Assembly: GCA_021292165.1 (NCBI GenBank)
Contig: CM037879.1
Location: forward strand, 19,243,525-19,307,524
Direction of reading: 5' to 3'
Length of the DNA stretch: 64,000 nucleotides
DNA from: Shinisaurus crocodilurus
Lineage: Eukaryota > Chordata > Lepidosauria > Squamata > Shinisauridae
Made by a program: the position numbers and the translations under genes
Notes under the pieces: generated by a model
What the model saw: only the letters and a program-made list of their open reading frames with translations
What the model was told of the DNA's origin: nothing
Databases searched by the model: none
Part shown: piece after piece, positions 20,640-29,984 of the stretch
How positions within the stretch are numbered: position 1 is the first letter of the stretch
Layout of the letters: each line of letters opens with the position of its first letter

Positions 20640-20755
20640 TTCCTGTTTTATCACTCTCACTCCCCTGTGAGGTAGGTTGCTAATGTGACCATTTTACAGA
20701 TGGGGTAGTCTGAGACTGACTGACTTACCCAATTAGTCCATGGCTCTAATAGGGA
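20640..20755 (-). mobile_element. MIR-like SINE fragment
   Basis: 'ctcccctgtgaggtaggttgctaat...cattttacagatgggg...ctgagactgactgacttaccca' matches the core of ancient MIR elements. Confidence 0.55.
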
Positions 20756-21051
20756 TCAGGGGAGAGACAAGCCAGGCAGGGTTCCTGGTGCATACGTCAC
20801 GACACACATCCCTGAGTTGTCTAGCAGCTCCCGCTCACAGCAGGAGCGCTTGGGCAGCAAACAGTAGTACGCTTGCTCGTTCACAGCAACCCGAGGTTTA
20901 ACAGAACCTGGGTTGTTGTGATGTGCATCCGGGGCTTGCAAGTGGTGTTGCTTGCTCATAAGTGTATTTAGGACAGCAGCTTGTGATGCCCCGCCATCCC
21001 CCCCGAATTCTGATGGCATATCTTCCTGCAGTGAAGACACTGCATGACACT

Positions 21052-21346
21052 GGTTCACACAACATGACCACACACTGTGGCTTAATTTACCCCTCAAATT
21101 AATTTACCCTGGCTTGTTTTAGGCTTGGGTTTGCACAAAAAGGCAAGCTAGGTGCCCGCAGGCACCATGGGAAAATGGTGCCCGTGGGCACCCGGCACAA
21201 TACAACAGCCGCCGCGGGTAAATTACGCCACAGTAGGCTGACCACACACGGTAGGCTGACCACACAACACGACAGCCCACCCCCCCCGGGTAAATTAATT
21301 TGAGGAGTAAACTAAGCCATAGAGTGCAGTCATGTCATGAAAGCCA
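21052..21346. mobile_element. Palindromic MITE of the (A)CACAACA(T/C)G family
   Basis: The left arm 21052-21109 ('ggttcacacaacatgacc', 'gtggcttaatttacccctca', 'aattaatttacc') pairs with the right arm 21288-21346 ('ggtaaattaatttgaggagt', 'aaactaagcc', 'gcagtcatgtcatgaaagcc'). The spacer repeats 'gtaggctgaccacaca'. The terminus resembles the palindromic MITEs at 28125, 31084 and 41919. Confidence 0.7.
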
Positions 21347-21491
21347 GGTCGATACCATATTGAGATGCGCAGTGGTACAGCACTAGACTTGAAGCGATGG
21401 ATTCAAATGCTGTTAGAGCCATGGACCCACATGGAGTATCTTTGGGGCAGTCATTCAGTCTCTGATTACCCATCTATAAAACGGTTGTGTT

Positions 21492-21686
21492 CGGTGGAGG
21501 CTGGTGTCTCCAGTGTCATTGGGGTGCTGTATCTACTCTGGGCTTTAGCCTGAACTTTAAAGGAGCTGCCCATGGTGCTGAACCCACCAAATAGCTTCAG
21601 CACCATGGATAGCTCCTTAAAAGTTCAGGCTACAACCTGGAGTGGATACACTGCCCCAGTGACATTGCAGCCGCCAGGCTCCACTG
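21492..21686. mobile_element. GGTGGAGGCTGGTG hairpin MITE, 8-bp TSD (7/8)
   Basis: The termini CGGTGGAGGCTGGTG and CCAGGCTCCACTG are inverted. The arms run through 'gagctgcccatggtgctgaa' / 'cagcaccatggatagctcc'. Flanks are gttgtgtt (21484-21491) and gtcgtgtt (21687-21694). Related copies are at 32180-32336 and 60300-60511. The 8-bp duplication suggests hAT. Confidence 0.82.
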
Positions 21687-21837
21687 GTCGTGTTAGCAAT
21701 CCATGTCCATCTCACAGGCTAGTGAGACTGATGAAGAACACAGTGAGCATGAAGGGGCACACTCACCCATTCACAACTCAGGGGTTAAAATGTGCAAACC
21801 AGGCCTTTGTGAGTGTGGGGTTGAAGTATTAAATCCC

Positions 21838-21859
21838 CCCACACACACACACACACACC
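21838..21859. repeat. (CA)n microsatellite
   Basis: Alternating AC/CA over about 20 bases. Confidence 0.95.
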
Positions 21860-22495
21860 AAAGTCTTCCATAACTCATTTTTGCAATTCTTTTTGAAGGG
21901 AAAGCTTCCAAACTGCCTAGTGCTTTCTAATTTGTGTACAACCACTTTGCAGTACAGGACACACTTCGATGCAGGATTTGTAACAAAAAAAATAAATGAA
22001 TCAAATGATGAAATCTGGTTTTGTATTTGATTTATTTTTTTAGGTAGTGGGAAGAATGCCATCTAGTTTTAATGAACGAACAGGATGATCTCACAGATGG
22101 TTCTGCTGGGTCCATCTGACAATATGAACAGCAGGGAAGTTTGGGTCCTTTCTCAGATTTCCTGTATTTCCTCTTGTACCTATAGAGTCTCAATATGCCC
22201 ACAGCCCAAAAAGGTTGCCTGTCCCTGCCAGAGAGTTAAAAAAAAAGAAAAGAAGAGAGAGTAAGTAACATAGAGTTGAAGATGTCTACATTTGCTTTGT
22301 TAGGGCTGAACTACACATTACACCTACTGTGTAGTGTGTGGCATCATGCTCTTGATACTTTTAAGATTTCTACAGGTCTGGGGGTGTTTTTCAAGGGGGA
22401 TCACAGTGTGGGCAGGGGAGGTTTCTCCTTTCCCTCCCCAGCCACAATGACCCCACCCAAAAAAGTTCCCCATTGTCACTGTCCTCTTTATCTAT
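21860..22495. other. No gene recognised
   Basis: AT-rich sequence. 'agcccaaaaaggttgcctgtccctgcc' at 22205-22231 matches the right end of the hAT-like family at 24680-25026. Confidence 0.35.
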
Positions 22496-22496
22496 G

Positions 22497-22635
22497 CCAC
22501 TCTTCACCAACCCAGCACCCACCAGAGGTGTTGGACTACAACATCTATCAGCCACAGTCACCCTGGCTGCCTGGGGATGATGGGATTTGTAGTCCGACAC
22601 ATCTCGGGGGATGCCAGGTCAGAGAAGGCCATTCT
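22497..22635. mobile_element. Hairpin MITE ('ttggactacaacatctatcagcc' family)
   Basis: The left arm 'ccagaggtgttggactacaacatctatc' pairs with 'gatgggatttgtagtccgacacatct'. This is a decayed member of the hairpin group at 13623 and 55649. Confidence 0.6.
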
Positions 22636-22889
22636 GTACCTGTGAGCCAAACCAACCTTCTTATGCCCATTCTGTTTTTTTGGTTCGTGAACAGCATTGT
22701 TTTTAACAGATTAATGGATAAGTAGTCAATTCAGACCCTGTTCAGGCATCCCAAAATAGGGAAGACTAAACATGTGAGGAGAGAGAATGCATTAGCCTCA
22801 CCCCTCCATCATCACATTTATTATCTTGTACTCACAGAGGGTGACTTTCTGAAGAGGAGAGCCTCCTGCATCCATAGAGGTTCTCCCTG

Positions 22890-23510
22890 CAATCCAGAAT
22901 GCTGGTAAATCATCATCCATTCCTAGTTTGGATTATTGCAATGCATTGTATGTTGGGCAGGAGCTGCCGTTGAAGATGGTTCAAATATCTATATTTAATA
23001 AAAAATATAACAGCTAGATTAAAAACTGGGACTGGCCATCTGGAATCACATCTCACCATTTAAAGAAGAAATAGTTCCTGCTCCATTTCAGAACCCAATT
23101 CAAGGTACTAGCCTGAACTTTTAAGGCCTTAAATGCCTTGGGACTAGACTACCTTAAGGATCGCCTTTTCCCACTTGGAAAGACCCTTTTCATTTCACCG
23201 GGCTGGGACTCATGAGAAGTCCTTCCAGTTATGGTGCCTCAACATTGGAACTCTCTCTGCAAAAAAGCTTACCTGGCACTGTGCCTGATGTCTTGCTGGT
23301 CTCAAGCGAAGATCTCTTTCTTTTAAAAAACAAAACAAAAACAAATTGCCAAGGCCTTTTAGCTCCCAGTTTTACGGTGCTGTTTCGTAACCTGGCTCAT
23401 ATTGTTCTTCTGCTGCTCAGTTTTCTTCTTGACATTTTTATGTGTTACTGTTGTTCTGAATTACGTGTTCGCCGGTCTGAGAGGCTTCTGCCAGATAGGG
23501 TAGAGTAGAA
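22890..23510 (+). mobile_element. L2-like LINE, decayed coding 3' part
   Basis: Conceptual reading with frame breaks gives YCNALYVGQ.LPLKMVQ-like, FKVLA.TFKALN.LG.DYLKDR and F..HRAGTHEK-like segments. These are typical of the region between the RT domain and C-terminus of L2-clade elements (compare 36100-36560). Many stops are present. Confidence 0.65.
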
Positions 23511-23518
23511 GTCTTTTA

Positions 23519-23955
23519 CGGCGCAGTCCTATCGAGATGAGTGTGGGGAGGCTCATGCCCATCCAGTGCAGAGCGGGAGGAGCGGCGAAGGCGATCTTCA
23601 TCTCCCCACTCGTCCCGCTCCTGCATTTTCGTCCGTTTAGCAGTGGCATTTCTGAGGGGAAGGGAAGGAGGCTGAAGCGGCTGCAGGATACTTTGTATCC
23701 TCTCCAGTCTCCTCCACTGGACAGGCCTCTCCAGTCTCCTCCACTCTCCACCCCTCCAAAATGCCCCCTTTAAGCCCCTCTCCAAGGTCGCTTGCCCAAC
23801 CTCGTGGAACAGCTGGCGTGGTTCTTTCCATGCCGGCTGTGAGGGGGCGGGGGCAGCAGTGGGGGATCGGAGTTCCGATTCCCAGCTCTGAGGTCAGAGT
23901 CTGGAACTATCTTATGACACACACACCCCAGGTAATGTCTCGGGGCCACAGGATT
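23519..23955. mobile_element. Harbinger-like ~400-bp MITE copy
   Basis: It begins 'gcgcagtcctatcgagatga' and ends 'ggggccacaggattgttcc'. The body has 'cccctctccaaggtcgcttg', 'ttctttccatgccggctg' and 'gttccgattcccagctctgaggt', all shared with 36780-37180. Confidence 0.7.
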
Positions 23956-23959
23956 GTTC

Positions 23960-24660
23960 CCTCCAGTGAATAAATACATGAATGAGTTCGCAGGAGCCTA
24001 GTATGGAGTATAAGGATTGAAGCCATGAAGTGTCAGAAATGTTATTGCTGTGTGGATGCTCACCAAAGAACTGTTGCCATCAAAACACTGATCCGTTAGC
24101 TTACCGCAAACCTAGTTGACTACACTCTGAAATACAACAGGTCTTGTTGAGAGCCTGGATTTCTGAGCAATGTAAACTTTACATCCCTGTATTCTTTCCT
24201 CTGTACCATTCAACGAAGCATAAATGTTTGCAGAATTACAAACCTGTATAAGCAAGTACCGGTACATGAGTGCTTTTTTGGTAGCAGCAGCCTTTCTGAG
24301 TTCAGATGCTTGGAAATTTTCCCTGCCAAAGAACTCCTGTCAATATTAAACACAATCACAATCCAAGATTTTTTTGTGTGTGTTTTTGCTTTTGTTTTTT
24401 TGTAGCTATTCCCCTGTATCTGTGGGTGGGCTTGGCAGCCAGCCATGAACAGATGGGCATCTGTGCAAGCTTCAGCTATGGATGTTTTGGGCACAATTCC
24501 CAAGGGAAAGTGCTTTCAAAATGTCCTGAGCCATGAGCTCCCACAGCTAAGGTAAAAGAGATGTGTTATTGCTAATCCATCTTTGAGTAGGATTAGCATT
24601 CAACCATTAGAAGTAGCTGCTGCCAATGTTATGTAAATGGAGCGCTGCAGCAGACCCAGA
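23960..24660. other. No gene recognised
   Basis: Single-copy-looking AT-rich sequence with no motif-bearing frame. Confidence 0.35.
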
Positions 24661-24679
24661 TTAAAAAAGCAACCTAAAG

Positions 24680-25026
24680 CAGGGGTAGGCGACCTGTGGC
24701 CGTGGCCACCAATGCACCCCCGGGCACCTTTCTTGGCACCCGCCAAAGTGCCCAAGCCCTCCCACTTAGAAACAAAGAAATCAGCACACAATTTCTTACC
24801 GGAGGCTGGGATTGCTGTGAAATAGGTTTCTGTTGGTGCTGGGGGTTCAAAGAAGTTGTTTCGTGTGTGGGGGCTCAGGCCCCACCTCTGCCTTGTACTC
24901 AAGTCTTTGGGGCATGTTACTTGTCCTTTGCCACACCTACTATGGCAGCCCTTTTGTGGATTGCCCGGGACAGTTTCTCAAATTGCCATTTGTGCCAATA
25001 GGGCAAAAAAAGGTTGCCTGCCCCTC
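24680..25026. mobile_element. 347-bp hAT-like element, 8-bp TSD (7/8)
   Basis: The left end CAGGGGTAGGCGACCTGTGG pairs with the right end 'aggttgcctgcccct'. Flanks are acctaaag (24672-24679) and acctaatg (25027-25034). The body phrases 'ttgtactcaagtctttggggc' and 'actatggcagcc' recur at 6740-7075 and 63143-63478. The copies encode no transposase. Confidence 0.8.
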
Positions 25027-25328
25027 ACCTAATGGCTGGCACTTTTAGCCACAGAACTCCAGCTGAAATGTATGAGATTGGCTTATGTGCAAATTGGCTG
25101 TACAGGGCTGCAACCTGTAAGGGCCAAAAATGCTTATCTGCTAGATGTGTGCTTGCATTTAACATGGTGCATGTGCTGGGGTGGGGGCTAACCCTTCTCC
25201 CCCCAATGCCATGGGCTCTCCCCACATCCCCCACTATTCACCAAATTGATGGTCTTCCGGTACTGGAAATCTTACCCGGCACCAAAGATTGATGGATACA
25301 GACATGATCTCTATCTATCAATCTAAAA

Positions 25329-25353
25329 TACAAAAAAAAAAAAAAAAAAAAAA
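25329..25353. repeat. Poly-A run
   Basis: About 24 consecutive A residues. No retrocopy was recognised upstream. Confidence 0.95.
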
Positions 25354-25359
25354 TCAAGG

Positions 25360-26185
25360 CCACCTTTAAGGGTGGATCCCTGTCCTGATCTGGCTGCTCA
25401 TTAAAAAAAATCCTTTATATTAAATTACAGAAGGAATAGAAATTTCAAATGATTTGGCCAGATTTCTTGGAATTATATGCAGAATATTCGAGTTAGGACT
25501 ATTAGCAACAAGGACACACTGCATGAGAAGTGCTTTCCCCTTATCCCCTTTATACATTCATTTTATTATTACAATCCCCCCCCCTTTTCCTGGTAGTTGT
25601 ATATGTTGTTGGGGGATGGGGGTAGGTTGGGGTGAGAGGGAGGAATCAGAGGGGATTGTTGGAGGCTTGTTGAAGGTTGGGAGAACTTGGTATGATAAGA
25701 AATTTTTTTAAAGTTTTGATCCTCCCCCCCCCCCCAAAGTCCCCCAAAGCTGCTTTTCAGCCAATAGCAGTTTCCCTCCAAGGGCAAATAGAAGCAGGAG
25801 GCGGAGGTGAGATTTTTGCCGGGCATACTCCATACATTGGATGGCCAGAGGCTTATGGCCATCCAATGTGGAGCAGGTCATCCCATCAGCGCCAAGACAT
25901 CAGCGCCAAGACATATATATGCCAAATATTACAGAACTTGCAGAAGTTGGGACGTAAGTTGCGTACTTCACAGCTGTTTTTTGTTGTTATTTTTTTCCAC
26001 ACTTTTTGGAAGCGGGGGGGGGGAATCAGATTTTGTAGGTGAACGAACAATGGAATGGATGACTCCTTCCAATCCATGCAACTTGTGCGGAATGGATTCA
26101 ACAAAATCTGGACTTCCCTAGTCTTGCATGGTTAATTAAGACACATTGGCTTTACAAAAGACGTATAAAAGACATAGAATACACA
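25360..26185. other. No gene recognised
   Basis: Contains C- and G-homopolymer runs (25576-25585, 25726-25735, 26016-26024) and a short tandem duplication of 'cagcgccaagacat' at 25888-25914. Open frames are motif-free. Confidence 0.35.
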
Positions 26186-26221
26186 GACACACGCACGCAC
26201 ACACACACACACACACACACA
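26186..26221. repeat. (CA)n microsatellite
   Basis: 'acacgcacgcacacacacac' and onward. Confidence 0.95.
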
Positions 26222-26354
26222 GATCAATATAGCTACCTGCATTTTTGGACTCTCCTTGGGGTCATTGGGACTGTCATGATGAGTGCCTGAACTCCAAAAT
26301 TTCCCTCTGAACCACTGCCTCCCATGCAGTGTGCCATAGCTCTCTCTGTTGTTC

Positions 26355-26590
26355 CATGGAGGAGAAGGCTATCAGTGGTTACTAGTCCTGATGGCTATAT
26401 GCTACCTCCAGTATCAGAGGCAGTATGCCTATGTACACAAGTTGCTGGGGAACATGGGCGGGAGGGTGCTGTTGCACTCATGTCCTGCTTGTGGGATCCC
26501 GTGGACAGCTGGTTGGCCACTGTGTGAACAGAATGCTGGACTAGATGGACTCTTGGTCTTATCTGGCAGGGCTCTTCTTATGTTCTTAAT
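26355..26590 (+). mobile_element. CR1 LINE 3' UTR fragment
   Basis: 'gaggagaaggctatcagtgg', 'cctccagtatcagaggcagtatgcc', 'aacatgggcgggag' and 'gaatgctggactagatggac', ending 'cttatgttctta', match 17430-17650. Confidence 0.88.
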
Positions 26591-27440
26591 ATAGTTGAGA
26601 ACATAGTATCTGATCCCAACTTTTGCACCATATTGCTCCAGGACTGTCTCTCGAATTCTTCACACGTCGTGATATCTAAGTGAACCTTAAAAAAAAAAAA
26701 TCTTTACATGATTACTTTTTAGAAGGCATCTGGTCCATTCTGCTTTGAACACCCAAAGTTTGTCTCCGATTCCAGGCTGCACAGATGTTCTTCAGACTCT
26801 TATCCTGTCCGGATAATTGGAAGCATGATTTCGAAGAGGCGGTGGCAGATGCCAGTGCTGCTCGCTCGCAGCACTTCAGAGCAGGGACTGAAACGGCATG
26901 TTCCAAAAATAGACCCAGGAATGCTGTGCCGTTCTGGCTCACCTGCATATTAGGCTGTTGTCTCCAAGGATGATGGGTTTTACTCCTCACTTGTTTATCT
27001 CAGCAGCAGCCTTCTCGTCACCTTATTTATTTAGAAAGGTGTGGTGGACATTTATGATGGCACCGTAAGGATTCTTTAAAGACAGCGTTTTTGGTCTGGC
27101 AACAGTTTTAATGTTTTCCCTTTTGGTTTACAGCTATGTAAACCCCATGCACAGCACTGGTACATAACTGCTGTTGGCAAAACCACCAGTGAAAGGAGGA
27201 GAAAAGGAGTGTCAGATCATACCCAGAACATGGGCCCTTTCATTAATTTACGTATCCATTTATTCATGCATATTTATCAGTATTAATATTTCGAGGCCAC
27301 TTGTTGACCAAAGCCTCCAAAGAGGTCTCCAAATCAAATAAAAATCAAATCATTGTTTACCGTTTGAAACAATGGTAAAACCTCATAACTCAAACCACAA
27401 TAAAACATTAAATGTTCACTGTTTTAAAAATGAATATCAA
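26591..27440. other. No gene recognised
   Basis: Low-repeat sequence. The minus-strand open frame at 26712-26990 (92 codons) has no recognisable domain and no splice or promoter context. Confidence 0.35.
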
Positions 27441-27464
27441 ACAGCAGAGTGAGAGTTAAATTTA

Positions 27465-27830
27465 TTTTATTTTTATTTTTATTTCTTAGATTTATTAATC
27501 GCCCATCTGGCCGGCCACCCAGCCACCCTGGGCGATGTACAATTAAAGTAATACAGTAAAACAATACGATAATTAAAACAGTATAAAAAAATTCTTTTAA
27601 AATCCTAACCCACCCCATATTCCCTCCTGAACAGCCATGTTTTTAATGCACAGCGGAAGCTCATCACGGAGGGGGCATGACGAAGGTCACTAGGGAGGGA
27701 GTTCTATAATGTGGGGGCCGCCACAGAGAAGGCCCTCTTCCTAGTCCCCACCAGCCTGGCTGCTCTGGCTGATGGGATAAGGAGAAGGCCGTCCGTGGCA
27801 GATCTTGTTGCCAGGGGAACGCAATTGCTT
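27465..27830 (-). mobile_element. L2-like LINE 3' end
   Basis: The minus strand reads 'ctggtggggactaggaagagggccttctctgt', 'gacgagcttccgc'-type coding end, 'gggaatatggggtgggttagg' and the tail 'caccctgggtggctgg...gggcgattaataaat'. It is the same family as 29985-31077 and 35458-36735. Confidence 0.85.
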
Positions 27831-27928
27831 CAGACCAAAAGCCTAACGGAATAAAATGGTGTTTACAGACAAGATAAACCTGTAATGTGAGAGCCATACA
27901 ATTATTAATATATGTCATTTGTTACAAT

Positions 27929-28055
27929 TATATCCCACCTTTTTCCTCCAAGGAGCCCAAGGTGGAGAACATGATCCTCCTCCATTCCATTTTATACTCA
28001 CAACAACCCTGTGAGGTAGATTAGACTGAGAGTCAGTGACTGTGAGGTAAGTTAG
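27929..28055 (-). mobile_element. Sauria SINE fragment (3' half)
   Basis: 'ccttgggctccttggaggaaaaaggtgggatataa' and 'cctcacagggttgttgtgag' appear on the minus strand. The tRNA-like head is absent. Confidence 0.8.
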
Positions 28056-28061
28056 GCTTTC

Positions 28062-28124
28062 ATAGATCATAGAGCTGGAAGGGGCCTACAAGGCCATCGA
28101 GTGCAACCCCCTGCTCAATGCAGT
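28062..28124 (-). mobile_element. CR1 3' terminal fragment
   Basis: 'catagatcatagagctggaaggggcctac' and 'aaccccctgctcaatgcag' are the reverse of the CR1 3' terminus. An inverted partner lies at 29062-29146. Confidence 0.75.
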
Positions 28125-28992
28125 CAGTGACGAGGTTCACACAACACGTTAAACCTCAGTAGGTCAAGAGGCAGAGTGGCTTAGTGTGTTGTCTGAATGA
28201 TGCGTGGTGGTTTATAAGCAGGGATGTTGAAGAGTCCTTGGTCTCGAGTCTCGAGTCGAGTCACGAGTCTTTGGACCCGAGTCTCGAGTCCGAGTCCTTG
28301 GTCCAAAATGGTGACTCACGAGTCACGAGTCACGAGTCACTCCCAAAGCTGACTCCGCGAGTCCCTATTAAAATCAATGGGGGGTTTTCCCAACAAAATA
28401 AGGCTACTTCAGATGTGTGGTTTAAATAAATTCTAGGCACAAGTGTGTCTTTTTTATTTCAAAACTCTGCAACTGATTTTGGCAAGAACAGACCAGGCAG
28501 AAAAACCCAAAATAACCAGGCAGGCAGAGGAGGCAGGGAACCCCAAAGCAGGCAGGCAGAGGCCTTTGTCTTGGACAATTCAACTGTTGAACTGGTCAAG
28601 AAGAGACCAGGCAGGCAGAGGAGGCTGGGAACCCCAGACAGGCAGGCAGAGGCAGCCAAACCCAAAATGTCTGAAAGGTTGCATTTTAGGGAAATGATTT
28701 TAAAAAAATAAACTTGCTGTACTTCCTAAAACCTATCCATGTTGCATTTGAGGAACACGATTTTGGAACACAAGTCCTTGGTCTCGAGTCCCGAGTCAAG
28801 TCTCGAGTCCCATTAAAAATATTGGGACTCGAGTCTGAGTCGAGTCAGAGGGGGGACTCAGTCCGACTCACGAGTCGAGTCCGAGTCCCCATCCCTGTTT
28901 ATAAGCCAGCCTGGTGTGGCTTATAAACCACCCTGCTAAGCCATGGCTTGCAGTAGGGTTAAGAAAACCCTAGTAGGTTTAACGTGTTGTTA
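28125..28992. mobile_element. Palindromic MITE split by a hAT
   Basis: The left arm 28125-28210 ('gttcacacaacacgttaaacc', 'gtggtttataagc') pairs with the right arm 28906-28992 ('gcttataaaccaccctgctaag', 'ggtttaacgtgttgtt'). The arms are interrupted by the hAT at 28219-28897, whose TTTATAAG target lies near the centre of the palindrome. The terminus matches the 'cacacaacac' group at 21052, 29893, 31084 and 41919. Confidence 0.75.
28219..28897. mobile_element. 679-bp hAT element with GAGTC-array ends, perfect TSD TTTATAAG
   Basis: The ends are CAGGGATG and CATCCCTG, with TTTATAAG duplicated at 28211-28218 and 28898-28905. Twelve GAGTC and two GACTC pentamers crowd the first ~140 bases, and nine GAGTC and three GACTC the last ~120. 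The middle holds an imperfect direct duplication ('accaggcaggcagaggaggc' blocks near 28530 and 28605). There is no transposase frame. The arrays resemble clustered subterminal transposase-binding repeats known in hAT elements, which is an inference. Confidence 0.93.
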
Positions 28993-29002
28993 ACAGCTTG
29001 TT

Positions 29003-29060
29003 TGAGCGTGGAAAGCTAAGCAGGGTCAAGCCTGGTTATTACCTGGATGGGAGACCCCTC
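29003..29060 (+). repeat. 5S rRNA-derived fragment (5S SINE head)
   Basis: 'ggaaagctaagcagggtcaag', 'cctggttattacctgga' and 'tgggagacc' match the internal-promoter region of vertebrate 5S rRNA with a few substitutions. The 5' part and 3' end are absent, so it is not a functional 5S gene. 5S-derived SINEs are known in squamates. Confidence 0.75.
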
Positions 29061-29061
29061 C

Positions 29062-29146
29062 TCTAGTTTCCTGCATTGAGCAGGGGGTTGGACTCGATAG
29101 CCTTGTAGGCTCCTTCCAACTCTATGATCTATGAAATCTATGAACC
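29062..29146 (+). mobile_element. CR1 3' terminal fragment
   Basis: 'cctgcattgagcagggggttggactcgatagcc' and 'ccttccaactctatgatctatgaaatctatga' show the CR1 terminal octamer-like repeat. It is fused directly after the 5S-like sequence. Confidence 0.8.
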
Positions 29147-29232
29147 CAGATGACAGGCTAACCCACTGAGAAGCCAAAAAGGCACAGCCCCTTGGCAAGA
29201 GTGGCAAAAAAGGGCTGCTGCTCTTGCCAAGG

Positions 29233-29463
29233 GGCTAGCAAAGGGTGCTTTCCACTGCCCCCAACTTTTTTGGAGCGGTGAGAAATAGCAATGTAAAAGA
29301 AATAGTTAGCAATGGGCTACAAAGTTCCAATTCGGCATGGACACTTCTCTGAATTGACACAGTGTCCTTGCCAAATTGGAACTTCGTAGCCCGCTGCTAC
29401 CTATTTCTTTCACATTAAAAAAAAAAAGGTTGGGGGGGAGTGGAAAGCACCCTTTGCAGCAGA
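29233..29463. mobile_element. Large hairpin (about 105-bp arms, ~15-bp loop)
   Basis: The left arm 29233-29343 and right arm 29359-29463 are inverted copies ('aaagggtgctttccactgcc', 'aaagaaatag.tagca..gggct' and 'gttccaattcggcatggaca'). It is probably the core of a non-autonomous DNA element. No termini were resolved. Confidence 0.7.
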
Positions 29464-29892
29464 ATCTTTGGGGGCAGGTTGGGGGGGGTCTCATGTCTTC
29501 CTGGGCTGCCCTCACTTCCCTAAGTGTGGATAACCCAGAGGCACAAGGGCCCCACCTTAAAAAAACCACAAGATCCTGCAAAAAAAGGTGTTTTGAGGGG
29601 ACACCCCCTCAATTCCCCTTTCATGCAGGATTCCCAGGGTTTTTGGGGGGTGCTGGGAAGCCGCAACTGTCCCCTCAGTTTTGCCATTTACCCCAAGTTG
29701 ATAGCGACTTGGAAAGTGGCAAAACCAGAGGGAATCCCCAGTGGCGGGGGGTGGGGAGTAGTGCTTTGGGGGGGGGAACTCAGTGCTCCAGCAATGTACC
29801 CTGGGATACCTGCAGGAGGACCGATGAGGAAAGAAGGTGGGAGAGATGGCCAGGGAACCCTGCTGTGCCCGTTTCTCGGGGGCCCAGGCAAC
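29464..29892. other. GC-rich unassigned sequence with chance open frames
   Basis: Overlapping plus-strand frames (to 173 codons) exist here, but they begin inside the hairpin and carry no motif. Composition with G-runs accounts for them. Confidence 0.4.
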
Positions 29893-29957
29893 TTTAAACC
29901 CACAGAGATTTCAGAACCTCTGTGGGTTTAAAGTGTTGTGTGAACCCCGCCAGTGAC
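29893..29957. mobile_element. MITE terminus with perfect short hairpin
   Basis: 'ctttaaacccacagag' pairs with 'ctctgtgggtttaaag', followed by 'tgttgtgtgaaccccgccagtg', the inverse of the 28125 terminus. It may be the far end of a larger element starting at 28125, but no matching target duplication was found. Confidence 0.55.
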
Positions 29958-29984
29958 TTGGTTGAGACAACACAATAATAAAAG

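Noticed and set aside
26712..26990. 92-codon minus-strand frame
   Set aside because: No recognisable family, no start context and no neighbouring exons; treated as chance.
28484..28680. Possible minisatellite or CRISPR-like array
   Set aside because: It has only two imperfect 'accaggcaggcagaggaggc' blocks inside a hAT, with no regular spacer structure.
29003..29060. Possible 5S rRNA gene
   Set aside because: Only about half of a 5S is present, with substitutions and no 5' start or terminator.
29376..29931. Overlapping 173- and 135-codon frames
   Set aside because: They begin in a hairpin arm, have no motifs and end in a MITE terminus.
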